Shown piece by piece: positions 9,811-18,894 of a stretch of DNA of 64,000 bases; within the stretch, counting starts at the first letter, position 1; each line of letters opens with the position of its first letter. The position numbers and the translations under genes are program-made. Below the pieces are notes generated by a model that saw nothing but the letters and a program-made list of their open reading frames with translations, had not been told where the DNA came from and searched no databases. The DNA is from an uncultured Lactobacillus sp. (GTDB lineage: Bacteria > Bacillota > Bacilli > Lactobacillales > Lactobacillaceae), in assembly GCA_947565635.1 (NCBI GenBank), contig CANOGU010000002.1, positions 62,001-126,000 of the forward strand. Direction: 5' to 3'.

Positions 9811-10372
9811 TTTCTCTCCCCTTAAAAAAACTACGATCTAAATCAGGACGTAATTGGTTATAACGTTCATACCAAATTTGCGCAAATTTTTGGGCAAATG
9901 GTCCCTTCTTTTGATCTATCCAATCTAATAATTCAAAACTAGCACTACGCAAAATACTATCAATCTCTTCGCCATAATGCCAACGCTTTTTGTTCATTGC
10001 ATACTCATCTGCATCTAATAGCCTTTTTTCTCCATCTGAGAAGACCTTAATATCTAGGTCATAATCAATATACTTTAAGGCTTCACGATCTAAGACAAAT
10101 GGACTCGCTAAATTTGCATAGTAAGCAACTCCATTCGGTCTAAGCATTGCAATCACATTAAACCAAAGTTTTCGATGAAAATAAACAATCGCTGGTTCCC
10201 GACTAATCCATTTCCTACCATCTTCTTCGGTAATTAAAGTGCGGTCATTAACGCCGATAATAATATTTTGCTCTGTCTTAACTACCATAGTGTCACGCCA
10301 ATTTCGATGTAGCGTGCCATTATGTTTATAACTTTGTATTGCGATATAATCGCCTTCACGAGGCATTTCCAT
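9782..10372 (-). CDS. DUF402 family nucleoside tri/diphosphate phosphatase (NtdP-like)
   Basis: The sequence [20 protein letters not shown], the [11 protein letters not shown] block and [11 protein letters not shown] closely recall the DUF402 protein of Staphylococcus (SA1684/NtdP), an Mg-dependent nucleoside di- and triphosphatase. The protein is 196 residues from the ATG at 10370-10372. I chose this start because GAGGAGG lies 8 bases upstream; an in-frame ATG at 10396 has no ribosome site and overlaps the -10 box. An extended -10 promoter lies just upstream, within the short gap after recX. The in vivo substrate is not known from sequence. Confidence 0.85.
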   Translation of the reverse strand: MEMPREGDYIAIQSYKHNGTLHRNWRDTMVVKTEQNIIIGVNDRTLITEEDGRKWISREPAIVYFHRKLWFNVIAMLRPNGVAYYANLASPFVLDREALKYIDYDLDIKVFSDGEKRLLDADEYAMNKKRWHYGEEIDSILRSASFELLDWIDQKKGPFAQKFAQIWYERYNQLRPDLDRSFFKGRENEKRRILGS

Positions 10373-10394
10373 AATGTGCGCCTCCTCACTAAAC

Positions 10395-10403
10395 ATTATA
10401 CCA
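10395..10403 (-). promoter_or_regulatory. Extended -10 promoter of the DUF402 gene
   Basis: TGGTATAAT on the minus strand, directly upstream of the GAGGAGG ribosome site. No convincing -35 is visible, as is usual for extended -10 promoters. Confidence 0.5.
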
Positions 10404-10408
10404 GCAAA

Positions 10409-11224
10409 TTAATATTCATCTATTTCTTCTAGATCCACTACTTCGCCATTTAAGAAACTATCAATTTCACCACTAGAGAAGCCATGCTGAAATAAAAAAT
10501 GTCTAACTTTTTGCTTTCTCTTAAAACCATCATCTTTCCGATATTTTTTCCAAGCTTTAGTTCCTTGCTTTTCTAGCGCTTCTAATTGCTCATCTTCATT
10601 AGTCTCAATATCCAAATGATCAATTATTAACTCCCCTAAATCTTGATCAAAACCATGATTTTGTAATTTCGTCAGCGCTTTTTTCTTAATTTCTTTATAC
10701 GAAAGTTTACCTACCTGATGAATCAGTGAATGTATAAGACGAATTCCGGCATCTATCCATTCTTCCTCCTCTATTTCATATAGAGCATCTTGAATAGTAT
10801 TAGCTGCAACGCCCTTTTGTTTTAATTTTCTAGTAATTCCTCTTGGACCATCTTTTCCTACTCTAAGATTATTCTTGATAAATAAACGAGCAAAATCCTC
10901 ATCATTTATATAATTCAAATCCATCAAGTCTTCAACTGCGGCCTGACTTGCTTCCTGACTAATTTCATGTTTATTTAAATATTCTAAAACTTCATACACA
11001 CTACGTGGCTGATAACTCAAGAAAGTCATCGCTAATTGCAAAGCTTGACTATCAGCTTCTGCTTTTTTAATTTCTTCAATATCTTCAAGACTTAATTCAG
11101 TCCCTTTTAACAAGCGTCTTTCAACCAAAGTTCTTTCATTGACACTAAAGGCATATTCATTATCAATAAAAATATTATAGCGGCCTTTGCGTTTTTGAGT
11201 GCTAATTTTAGTAATAAGTGGCAT
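10409..11224 (-). CDS. recX: Regulatory protein RecX
   Basis: RecX binds RecA filaments and limits or remodels them during recombination. The 271-residue protein is of the long Firmicutes type (B. subtilis RecX is about 264). It starts MPLITKISTQKRKGRYNIFI, then has repeated three-helix modules including AMTFLSYQPRSVYEVLEYL, DLNYINDEDFARLFI and GPRGITRKLKQKGV. It is divergent from the rRNA methyltransferase gene at 11354, as commonly seen in lactobacilli. Confidence 0.93.
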   Translation of the reverse strand: MPLITKISTQKRKGRYNIFIDNEYAFSVNERTLVERRLLKGTELSLEDIEEIKKAEADSQALQLAMTFLSYQPRSVYEVLEYLNKHEISQEASQAAVEDLMDLNYINDEDFARLFIKNNLRVGKDGPRGITRKLKQKGVAANTIQDALYEIEEEEWIDAGIRLIHSLIHQVGKLSYKEIKKKALTKLQNHGFDQDLGELIIDHLDIETNEDEQLEALEKQGTKAWKKYRKDDGFKRKQKVRHFLFQHGFSSGEIDSFLNGEVVDLEEIDEY

Positions 11225-11353
11225 CGTAACACCTCTCGTAAAATTTTATTTTCTTCTATTTTATATTAAATTAAATACTTGTATCACTTGAAAATAACGC
11301 TTATGCTTATTGTGACACTTTTTTCATGAATTAATCGAAATGAGGGCCTTATT

Positions 11354-12733
11354 TTGACAAAATTTACTAAAAATAAACAAGAAAAAGATATTATTATCAC
11401 CATTAAACGCTTAGGAATTAATGGTGAAGGTATTGGATATTATAAAAAGAAGATTATTTTTATTCCTGGAGCTTTGCCAAACGAAGTAGTTGTGGCCAAA
11501 ATTATTAACAGACATCCTCACTATTTAGAAGGAGAACTAGTTAGAATTAAAGAAAAATCCCCAGATCGAATTAACTTTCCTAAGGGAGTTGATCCAACTG
11601 TTGGTGGCTTAGAACTTGCTCATCTTACTTATCCAAAACAACTCGAATTCAAGCAACATTTAATTTTAGAATCTCTTAGAAAATATCATCCGAGAGATTA
11701 TATGAAATATAAAGTTAAAAAGACTATTCCAGCACCAAATATCTGGAATTATCGCAATAAAGCTCAATATCAAATTGAATTTAATAAAGGAAAAAGTAAG
11801 CTTGGACTGTATGCTCCTAATTCACACCGCTTAATTGACTTACCGGAAATGCCCACGCAAACCAAAGAAACTCAAAAAACAGAGCGTGAAATTAAAAAGT
11901 TAATTGATAAACTTCATATTCGCATTGCTGACTTTAGACGCCATAATGATGGTATTAAAACTGTCGTAGTTCGTCAAAGTCATGCTACCGATGAAATTCA
12001 AGTAACATTGATTACTATTGGTAAAAAGATTAAAGATCTAAAATTACTTGCTAGTCAGATTATGAAGCTTCCTAATGTAGTTTCCGTATTTCAAAATGAA
12101 ACTCAATGGCAAAATCCACAAGTTTGGGGTAATAAAACTATCAAGCTCTTTGGAAAATCACATATAACTGAAGAAATTCTCGGAAAGAAGTTTAAGCTTT
12201 CACCACGTGCCTTTTTCCAGCTCAATCCTGAACAAACCACAAGACTTTATTCAGAAGCACTTAAATATCTAGATTTAACTCCAGATCAAACTTTAATTGA
12301 TGCTTATGCTGGTGTTGGTACGTTAGGTATTTTGGCTAGTGATCAAGTAAGGCAGGTCATCGGAATTGAATCTATTCCTGAAGCGGTAGTTGATGCTCAA
12401 GAAAATTGCCACTTAAATCACGTTAGAAATGCTGAGTATATTCAAGGAAATGTAGAAAAACTACTTCCTGAATTAAAAAATCAGGGTGTTCCAATTAATG
12501 CCTTAATCGTTGATCCCCCACGAACTGGACTAAGCAAAAAATTAATCAAGACATTGCTTGAAGTTCAGCCCGAAACTTTTGTTTACGTTTCTTGTAACCC
12601 AGCCACACTTACAAAAGACCTAGTCCTTTTAAGTGAAAAATATGATGTTCGTGTAATTCAACCAATTGATATGATGCCACAAACTCCACGCTGGGAAGGT
12701 GTCACTAAATTAGTTTTAAGAAAAAATAAATAA
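11354..12733 (+). CDS. rlmD: 23S rRNA (uracil-5-)-methyltransferase, RlmD/RlmCD (TrmA/RumA) family
   Basis: This is a SAM-dependent enzyme that makes 5-methyluridine in 23S rRNA. It has an N-terminal TRAM RNA-binding domain (about residues 10-70), a central region, and a C-terminal Rossmann methyltransferase domain with DAYAGVGTLGI near 315-325. The catalytic motif VSCNPATL has the nucleophilic cysteine near residue 414, and it is followed by DMMPQTPRWEGV. Of 459 residues, none of the key motifs is missing. The Fe-S cysteine cluster of E. coli RumA is not apparent. The start is TTG at 11354 with GAGGG about 8 bases upstream. Which uridine (747 or 1939, or both) is modified cannot be told from sequence alone. 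Confidence 0.92.
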   Translation: MTKFTKNKQEKDIIITIKRLGINGEGIGYYKKKIIFIPGALPNEVVVAKIINRHPHYLEGELVRIKEKSPDRINFPKGVDPTVGGLELAHLTYPKQLEFKQHLILESLRKYHPRDYMKYKVKKTIPAPNIWNYRNKAQYQIEFNKGKSKLGLYAPNSHRLIDLPEMPTQTKETQKTEREIKKLIDKLHIRIADFRRHNDGIKTVVVRQSHATDEIQVTLITIGKKIKDLKLLASQIMKLPNVVSVFQNETQWQNPQVWGNKTIKLFGKSHITEEILGKKFKLSPRAFFQLNPEQTTRLYSEALKYLDLTPDQTLIDAYAGVGTLGILASDQVRQVIGIESIPEAVVDAQENCHLNHVRNAEYIQGNVEKLLPELKNQGVPINALIVDPPRTGLSKKLIKTLLEVQPETFVYVSCNPATLTKDLVLLSEKYDVRVIQPIDMMPQTPRWEGVTKLVLRKNK

Positions 12734-12744
12734 TTTATTTCATT

Positions 12745-12768
12745 AGCAGTCATTACGACTGCTTTTTA
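12745..12768 (+). terminator. Intrinsic terminator after rlmD
   Basis: AGCAGTC and GACTGCT form a 7-bp stem with a 5-base loop and a T run. Confidence 0.8.
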
Positions 12769-12775
12769 TCTATAT

Positions 12776-12813
12776 AAAAAAGGTTGTAGACTGTCTGCTC
12801 TACAACCTTTTTT
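12776..12813. terminator. Bidirectional terminator, probable end of the mevalonate transcript
   Basis: AAAAAGGTTGTAGA pairs with TCTACAACCTTTTT around an 8-base loop. It is the first hairpin on the minus strand after mvaS, about 230 bases downstream of it. Confidence 0.85.
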
Positions 12814-12956
12814 CAAGTGGATGAGGTAAATATACTATCTAGCGCCATAATATCAGTATCTGGGTTTAATATTATGACTTGATCAACATCACTTGTTTGC
12901 ATCTGTATTGAATAACGACTATTTGATCTTACTAAGAGAATCTTGTCTTTAAAACA
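12813..12956 (-). pseudogene. Open 47-codon remnant of unknown gene
   Basis: The 309-base gap between rlmD and mvaS holds two terminators and this minus-strand open frame with no usable start codon at its beginning. Its translation (…KDKILLVRSNSRYS…DQVIILNPDTDIMALD…) has the amino-acid balance of a genuine protein C-terminus and ends right at the terminator at 12776. It is preceded in frame by a TAG. I cannot name the family. It may be the decayed tail of a lost gene, or chance. Nothing else is visible between 12957 and 13042. Confidence 0.3.
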
Positions 12957-13042
12957 CTACAATCTGGAGATAAAAACTTTTATACAATATTATTCTACCT
13001 CTCCACACATCTTATTATAGCAACTATGTAAGCGAATACAAA

Positions 13043-14206
13043 CTATTTAGCTTGATATTGACGAATATCGTCTTTAATTCCTGCAAAATAATATTTTCCA
13101 CTGTCTTCATCACTAACAAGTTCAACACCATTTTTGGGATCCTCTAAAGCTTCAGAAAAAATCCGTTCGTATTCATCGACACTTAACTTCTTTCGCTTAG
13201 CTAATAAGGCTTCGTCTCCAGCTTTATCTATTTGTTTTTCGTATCCTTCAACCACATTTGCGGAATAAAACTCAGCCATTGCACCTGATCCATAAGAAAA
13301 TAGACCAGTCAAGTCTCCAGCCTTTAAATCTCCATTTTCAAGCAAACTAAGTAAACTTAAATATAATGAACCAGTGTAAATATTACCTACATTAGCATTC
13401 AATTCTTTAGCTGCAGTAAAACTGTCCATTAAGCGTGCATTAGTTTCCTCATCTTCGCCTTCGATAGCAATACGATTAGCTTTTAACCCCATTTTAGTAA
13501 AAGGCAAATGATACACAATAGCTGCAAAATCCCTTGTTTCAAGGTTCTTTTGTTCCTTATAATCATTAAAAGTATGTTTAAAAAAGTCTAAATAAACTTG
13601 GGTAGAATATTTTCCATCGACTTTTGCCAATTTAGAATTATTCGGACGCCAGAAATCATTAATATCTTCACTATAAGCGCTGTGACCCTCGTTTAATTCT
13701 AAAATTCTTGGATTGCTAGAAATCAACAAACTAACGCTTCCTGCTCCTTGAGTAACTTCTCCAGCAGTCTTTAGACCGTAGCGTGCAATGTCGCTTCCAA
13801 TTACAATAGCAGTTTGATCAGGATGCAGACGTACAAAATCTTGTGCAATCATTAAGCCTGCTGTTAATCCAAAGCAAGCTTCTTTAACTTCAAATGCTCT
13901 AACACTAGGATCTAACTTTAAGGCTGACTTTACAAATAAAGATCCCGATTTAGATTGATCAACACTACTTTCAGTACCAAAAATTAAAAGTCCAACTTTA
14001 GATTTATTAATTTTATTCAAATAACGCAATGTTGCATTAATTCCCATTGAAACTGTATCCTGCGTTGCATCAGCCACGCTCATTTTGCTTTGTCCAATCC
14101 CGATTAGAAATTTATTTGGATCTTGATTTCTTGCATGCGCCAAATCCACCATATCAACATACTTATTTGGAGTAAAATATCCAATTTGATCAATTCCAAC
14201 CTTCAT
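13043..14206 (-). CDS. mvaS: Hydroxymethylglutaryl-CoA synthase
   Basis: MvaS condenses acetyl-CoA with acetoacetyl-CoA to HMG-CoA, the second step of the mevalonate route to isopentenyl diphosphate. The 387-residue protein keeps the catalytic residues at the canonical numbers: E79 in IFGTESSVDQ, C111 in KEACFGL, and the histidine of IVYHLPFTKMG near 234. It follows mvaA by only 2 bases, so it is the last gene of a three-gene upper mevalonate operon. Confidence 0.96.
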   Translation of the reverse strand: MKVGIDQIGYFTPNKYVDMVDLAHARNQDPNKFLIGIGQSKMSVADATQDTVSMGINATLRYLNKINKSKVGLLIFGTESSVDQSKSGSLFVKSALKLDPSVRAFEVKEACFGLTAGLMIAQDFVRLHPDQTAIVIGSDIARYGLKTAGEVTQGAGSVSLLISSNPRILELNEGHSAYSEDINDFWRPNNSKLAKVDGKYSTQVYLDFFKHTFNDYKEQKNLETRDFAAIVYHLPFTKMGLKANRIAIEGEDEETNARLMDSFTAAKELNANVGNIYTGSLYLSLLSLLENGDLKAGDLTGLFSYGSGAMAEFYSANVVEGYEKQIDKAGDEALLAKRKKLSVDEYERIFSEALEDPKNGVELVSDEDSGKYYFAGIKDDIRQYQAK

Positions 14207-14208
14207 CT

Positions 14209-15444
14209 TTACTTTTTATCCTTTCTTATTTCACTTAAAAATTCAAGAGCTGCTTCCTGCGTATATTTTTTGCTTTGTTGCAGTTTCTTTAAAACTTCTT
14301 CCTTTTCCTCTTCATTTGCATTCAGAGTAGCAACTAAATTTCGAGCCTGCAATTTCATATGACCTGCTTGAATTCCTTTGGTAGAAATTGCCAAAAGCGC
14401 TGAAAAATTATTGGCTAAACCAGTAGCAGCTATAATTTCAGCTAATTGCTTAGCAGACACTTGACCAAGTAAATTAAAACCCTGCTTAATATCTTCGCGT
14501 GCACTAATTGAGCCACCTACTACCCCAATTGCTAAAGGAACAGTAAGTTCGCCAATTAACTTATCTTCTTCAATTTTCCACTTACTTAAAGATGTATAAT
14601 TGCCACTTTTATTAGCCCACACCGCTGTTGCTGCTTCTACTCCTCGATAGTCATTTCCTGTTGCGATCAAAACGCTGTCAACACCGTTCATAATTCCCTT
14701 ATTATTTGTTACTGCACGGTAAATGTCATTTTGACCTATCTTACTAAGTAAAACTAGTTTTTCAGCCACTTTAAATCCGCCAACACTATCTACATTTAAA
14801 TTTACTTTTGCTGTAGTTAACTGAGTAGGATAATTAGAAAGAATGGCGTATAAATTTTGTTCAATATTTGCTTGTTTTTCTAATTTATTTCCTAAAAATT
14901 CTAAAATTGCATTTGTCTTGTTAGCACCCATTGCTTCTGCAGGATCAACTAAAATACGTAAAAATACTAAATTATCTTTTTGAGACGCTTCAATTTTACA
15001 TACTCCTCCACCATGTTTAACTAAACTAGCAAACTTTTGATTAGCTTGATTAATTAATTCTGGAAATTGCCGAGTAAAAGAATTTATATCAAAATCGTTA
15101 GTTACTTCTAAAACAATTTGACCATAAATTCCATTTCGGATACTAACTGCTTCTACGCCACCATTTTGATTAAAAATTTTACTTGCATGATTTGCAGCTG
15201 CAACTACCGACGGTTCTTCAACTGCCATTGGCACAATATATTTTCTCTTATTAACAACTAAGTTTGGAATAACTCCAAGAGGAAGACGAACTTGTCCAAT
15301 TACATTTTCACTAAGTCTGTTTAGTCTTTCTAAAGTTTTAGAATCAATTTCACTTAGTTCAATACCCTCTTGCTCAAAAAAATTTCTTCTATCTTCTGGG
15401 AGCCATTGATAAAACTTCTTCTTAAATAATTCTTCTGACTTCAT
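14209..15444 (-). CDS. mvaA: Hydroxymethylglutaryl-CoA reductase, class II
   Basis: MvaA reduces HMG-CoA to mevalonate. From the ATG at 15442-15444 the protein has 411 residues. It shows the class II blocks SENVIGQVRLPLGV, PMAVEEPSVVAA (catalytic Glu), EAMGANKTNA and the C-terminal AGHMKLQARN (catalytic His). The AMGAN block has Glu where many relatives have Asp. I rejected upstream in-frame starts because they lie within the thiolase gene and AAGG sits 8 bases before this ATG. The gene overlaps the thiolase end by 23 bases. Confidence 0.94.
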   Translation of the reverse strand: MKSEELFKKKFYQWLPEDRRNFFEQEGIELSEIDSKTLERLNRLSENVIGQVRLPLGVIPNLVVNKRKYIVPMAVEEPSVVAAANHASKIFNQNGGVEAVSIRNGIYGQIVLEVTNDFDINSFTRQFPELINQANQKFASLVKHGGGVCKIEASQKDNLVFLRILVDPAEAMGANKTNAILEFLGNKLEKQANIEQNLYAILSNYPTQLTTAKVNLNVDSVGGFKVAEKLVLLSKIGQNDIYRAVTNNKGIMNGVDSVLIATGNDYRGVEAATAVWANKSGNYTSLSKWKIEEDKLIGELTVPLAIGVVGGSISAREDIKQGFNLLGQVSAKQLAEIIAATGLANNFSALLAISTKGIQAGHMKLQARNLVATLNANEEEKEEVLKKLQQSKKYTQEAALEFLSEIRKDKK

Positions 15445-16588
15445 ATGCAATACCTTGACCGCCACCAATACATAAAGACACGATAGCTCTTCGACCATTA
15501 ATCTTACGTAAACTATTTATTGCGCTCATCACTAAACGAGTACCTGTTGCACCTAAAGGGTGACCCAAGCTCATCGCACCACCAGCAATATTTAATTTTT
15601 CTTTTGGAATATTGAGATCACGCGCAACTGCATAGGCCTGCGCAGCAAATGCTTCATTAATTTCAATTACATCGTAATCATCAATAGTACTGCCTGTTTC
15701 TTTCAATAATTTTTTAATTGCAAAGTATGGAGCATATCCCATATATGCAGGATCACAACCAATTTCCGCAAAAGCTCCTAAGTGTGCTAAAGGAGTTAAA
15801 TTTAATTCATCTAATTTTTGTTGATCTGCAAGTAACAACATACTTGCTCCATCAGTTAATGGAGATGAATTTCCAGCAGTAACACGGCCATTTTCTTTAA
15901 AAACAGGTTTCAATTTACTCAAAGACTCAACACTAGTATCTGGTCGAATTGTTTCATCGTGATCAAGTATCTCACCTTCAAGCTGGACTGGTTGATATTC
16001 TTCTTCAAACCAATTATTTTCTTGAGCTGCATACGCCTTAGCATGAGAATCACGCGCAAATTCATCCATTTCTTGACGAGTAACATGATATTTATCAGCT
16101 ACATTTTCAGCTGTAAGCCCCATTGGCTTTTGAGAATAGGCATCCCCAATCCCATCAATCATTAAACTATCTTGATAAACCGGATTTTCATCATGCTTTT
16201 TACTCTTATCAAGTAACAACGGCGCATTTGTCATACTTTCAGCGCCTCCAACAACAGCAATTTCTGAATCTCCCAATACCATTTGCCCTTGAGCAAACCG
16301 TAACGCTTTTAGACTCGAACCACAAACATCATCAACGTTTGTAGCAACTACTGATTCGGGTAAGCCTGCTTTCAAAGCAATTTGGCGAGCAACATTTTGA
16401 CCTAATCCAGCACTTAAAACATTACCAATTATTACATTATCTATTTTATCTTGCGGAACAATATTTTCTTCTAATAACCCTTTTAATGCTAGTACACCTA
16501 AATCAACTGCATTTTCATCCTTATAAAATCCGCGATATTTACCAAAAGGAATTCGATTCATTCCTACAATATATACATCCTGTAACAC
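15422..16588 (-). CDS. Acetyl-CoA C-acetyltransferase (thiolase)
   Basis: This biosynthetic thiolase joins two acetyl-CoA to acetoacetyl-CoA, supplying MvaS. The 388-residue sequence has the nucleophile C89 in DDVCGSSLKAL, the GGAMSLGHPLGATGTR block with the catalytic His, and the second active-site Cys in SLCIGGGQG. It starts with GTG, preceded by AGAGGTGG. It heads the operon thiolase-mvaA-mvaS. The lower mevalonate genes (mvk, mvaD, mvaK2) are not in the window. Confidence 0.95.
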   Translation of the reverse strand: MLQDVYIVGMNRIPFGKYRGFYKDENAVDLGVLALKGLLEENIVPQDKIDNVIIGNVLSAGLGQNVARQIALKAGLPESVVATNVDDVCGSSLKALRFAQGQMVLGDSEIAVVGGAESMTNAPLLLDKSKKHDENPVYQDSLMIDGIGDAYSQKPMGLTAENVADKYHVTRQEMDEFARDSHAKAYAAQENNWFEEEYQPVQLEGEILDHDETIRPDTSVESLSKLKPVFKENGRVTAGNSSPLTDGASMLLLADQQKLDELNLTPLAHLGAFAEIGCDPAYMGYAPYFAIKKLLKETGSTIDDYDVIEINEAFAAQAYAVARDLNIPKEKLNIAGGAMSLGHPLGATGTRLVMSAINSLRKINGRRAIVSLCIGGGQGIAYEVRRII

Positions 16589-16680
16589 GCTTCCACCTCT
16601 TAATAAAAACTATTCTAATAAGTATCATAGCTCACAAACTTGAGTAGTCATACAAGCTATACCGATTTTTAATCAATTCT

Positions 16681-16713
16681 AAAAAAGATTGCCAGGCAAC
16701 CCTAGCAATCTTT
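16681..16713 (-). terminator. Terminator after the alpha/beta hydrolase gene
   Basis: AAAGATTGC and GCAATCTTT form a stem with a 12-base loop, followed by a T run on the minus strand. Confidence 0.75.
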
Positions 16714-17658
16714 CTATACATATTTACTTAAAAAGTCATTTACCTTTTTTTGATACTCTACAGGGTGGGTAGCAAATGACCTAGCGTGCTTAGCACCTGG
16801 AACTACCCAAAGTTCTTTAGGACCAGCTGCTGCTTTGTAATTTTGGTAAACCATCTTGGTTGGGACAAAAGTATCCTTAGCACCATGAATAAAAAGCATT
16901 GGTCGCTTATTCTTAGCTACCTGATTTATACTACTACCATCTTTAAGAAAATATCCAGCTCTAATTCTTGTTATTCCGCTCAAGACCTCAACTAGAGGAA
17001 AACGTGGGAAAGCTGGAAAATGATATAAAGCTTGTGCTTCATGTTCAATCTCATCTTTTACGTTTGTATAACCACAATCTTCTACGTATGCCTTTACTTG
17101 TTTGGGCATTTTTAACCCACTAGTCATCATAGTCGTAGCTCCACCCATACTTACGCCAAAAATAACTATTTTACTTTGCGGACCATCTTTTTTTATTACT
17201 TTTCTAGCCCATTTTCTTACATCTACTTTTTCACGCCAGCCATAGCCTATATAATTCCCCTCGCTTTGTCCATGTCCTCTGGCATCAGGCATAAGAGCAT
17301 TATAACCAAGCCTATGAAACATCGCCGCATAAGCCCCCATAGTATCTTTATTATTCATAAATCCATGAAGAATAATTACTGTCTTTTTAGAATTAGATGC
17401 TGGAATATAATTTGCATCTAATTTCAAATTATCATCTGCTGACTTCATCGTCCACTTTTGTTTATGTACGTCTTGATACCACTTTTTTTCTTTATAAAGC
17501 GGATCGGTTTTGACAAGCCTAGTATCATTGTTAATAAATGATTTGTGACCTGGAACAACCGCTACTTGATAGAAATATAAGCCGGCCACTATAAAAACTC
17601 CACAAACTGCTAAAATAGAGATAATAGTTATTTCTAGCTTTTTACTTTTTATCTTCAT
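16714..17658 (-). CDS. Membrane-anchored alpha/beta hydrolase
   Basis: The 314-residue protein has an N-terminal membrane anchor (about residues 9-33) after a Lys-rich start, so the catalytic domain is probably extracellular. The alpha/beta hydrolase core shows HGF at 98-100 (oxyanion region), DARGHGQSEG at 125-134, the nucleophile S170 in GVSMGG, an Asp in HGAKDTFVP near 262 and the catalytic His in PGAKHARSF near 291. It belongs to the group of B. subtilis YqkD-like serine hydrolases. The substrate is unknown; a lipid or cell-wall ester would be speculation. It is a monocistronic unit with its own terminator. Confidence 0.85.
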   Translation of the reverse strand: MKIKSKKLEITIISILAVCGVFIVAGLYFYQVAVVPGHKSFINNDTRLVKTDPLYKEKKWYQDVHKQKWTMKSADDNLKLDANYIPASNSKKTVIILHGFMNNKDTMGAYAAMFHRLGYNALMPDARGHGQSEGNYIGYGWREKVDVRKWARKVIKKDGPQSKIVIFGVSMGGATTMMTSGLKMPKQVKAYVEDCGYTNVKDEIEHEAQALYHFPAFPRFPLVEVLSGITRIRAGYFLKDGSSINQVAKNKRPMLFIHGAKDTFVPTKMVYQNYKAAAGPKELWVVPGAKHARSFATHPVEYQKKVNDFLSKYV

Positions 17659-17732
17659 TAGAAGACCTCTTTTTCAAAAATATAATCTATATTATCTCTA
17701 GAAAACATAGAATTCAAGAGTAGGTGAAATAT

Positions 17733-18029
17733 ATGTACTTAGACGACTTCCTAATTTTAATTGCCCATCTTCATCCAAATTTTCAGCTTTTTTATCAACC
17801 AAGAAAGTCCGATTCTCTCTATCCAGTTAGTAAAATTAAGATTGAAAGTAAGCAATGCGTTTTTTTAATAGGAAAAAAGCCTAAAACAATTGCACAAATA
17901 AGGAACTTATTAGGAAAGTTAAAATATAATCATCTTCCAATTTACGTTTATATTGAAGAATTAGATAAAAAAGATATAATTTTTAGCAATCGGATTAATT
18001 TAAAAAAAGGTCATGTTTATATTAGATAA
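17733..18029 (+). CDS. Small protein of unknown function
   Basis: A 98-residue protein starting MYLDDFLILIAHLHPNFQLF, rich in Lys and Ile, with no clear membrane segment or domain. I use the ATG at 17733 with AGGTG 6 bases upstream; an in-frame GTG at 17724 would overlap that ribosome site. It stands alone on the plus strand between two minus-strand transcripts and ends at a strong bidirectional terminator, which supports it being transcribed. The family is not recognised. Confidence 0.65.
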   Translation: MYLDDFLILIAHLHPNFQLFYQPRKSDSLYPVSKIKIESKQCVFLIGKKPKTIAQIRNLLGKLKYNHLPIYVYIEELDKKDIIFSNRINLKKGHVYIR

Positions 18030-18035
18030 TTACAC

Positions 18036-18068
18036 AAAAAATGAGGTTCAAAATGAACCTCATTTTTT
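18036..18068. terminator. Bidirectional terminator
   Basis: AAAAATGAGGTTCA and TGAACCTCATTTTT form a 14-bp stem between the small plus-strand gene and the HAD gene; it overlaps the HAD stop codon. Confidence 0.9.
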
Positions 18069-18879
18069 AATTCTTATTTAAATACTTATTTAATACCTGT
18101 AAAACTCCATTATCATTATTATTAGGTGCAAGATATTTAGCATGCTTTTTTGCAATAGACATTCCATTTTCCATCACATAACTATATTTTGCAAAATCAA
18201 GCATAGGAATATCATTTCCACTATCTCCAAAGGCGATTAAATCATCCCCAGTTAAGCCAAAATGAGCAAGTAACTTCTTCAGACCAGTAGACTTATTAAT
18301 ACCATGCTTTACTACATCAATTGCTACTGGACTAGATGCAAACGTAGTAACGATATTCCCATACCTTTCATTAAATTTCTTTTCAATATCGTTAGCAATC
18401 TTGCTATCATAATGAAAAGTCAATTCAATAAAAACCTCATCAGGCAAATCTTGCCAATCACTTAATTCTGTACTTTCTTTGGCAAAATATTGCAAAAATG
18501 CCTTATCTTTTTCAGGTGCTTCAGTACCAATATAAGCTTGTTTTCTTCCATAAACCATTGTAGCCATACTGCCATATTTATTGTGAACAAAATTAATTAA
18601 ATCAATTGTTTGTTTCTTAGTTAAGCCTTCAATAGCAACTTCTTTACCTTCAACAATTAATCTTGATCCGTTAGCCGTTACAAAATCCATTCTATCAACA
18701 AATTCTGGAAAGTCGTTTTTCAAACGTGCAAACGGTCTTCCACTAGCCACAATAAATTGAATATGATTTTTCTCAAGCTTACTTAAGACTTGATTAAACA
18801 AATCATGATCATAGCTTCTTTTATCATTTAAAAACGTCCCATCCATATCAACAGCAACAGCTTTAAAAGGAATTGTCAT
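18067..18879 (-). CDS. Cof-type HAD-superfamily phosphatase
   Basis: A 270-residue cytoplasmic phosphatase with HAD motif I DMDGTFLND at 11-19, motif II ASGRP near 60, a C2-type cap (about 85-190), Lys in GINKSTGLK for motif III and GDSGNDIPML for motif IV. This is the Cof/YidA subfamily, which acts on sugar phosphates, flavin or pyridoxal phosphates. The substrate is not predictable. It lies 15 bases after the MFS transporter gene and is probably cotranscribed with it. Confidence 0.9.
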   Translation of the reverse strand: MTIPFKAVAVDMDGTFLNDKRSYDHDLFNQVLSKLEKNHIQFIVASGRPFARLKNDFPEFVDRMDFVTANGSRLIVEGKEVAIEGLTKKQTIDLINFVHNKYGSMATMVYGRKQAYIGTEAPEKDKAFLQYFAKESTELSDWQDLPDEVFIELTFHYDSKIANDIEKKFNERYGNIVTTFASSPVAIDVVKHGINKSTGLKKLLAHFGLTGDDLIAFGDSGNDIPMLDFAKYSYVMENGMSIAKKHAKYLAPNNNDNGVLQVLNKYLNKN

Positions 18880-18894
18880 CTTATTCTCCCCTTA

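Noticed and set aside
12700..12815. The two successive hairpins after rlmD as a repeat element or CRISPR-like structure
   Set aside because: The stems differ in sequence and each has the form of an ordinary terminator; they serve convergent transcripts.
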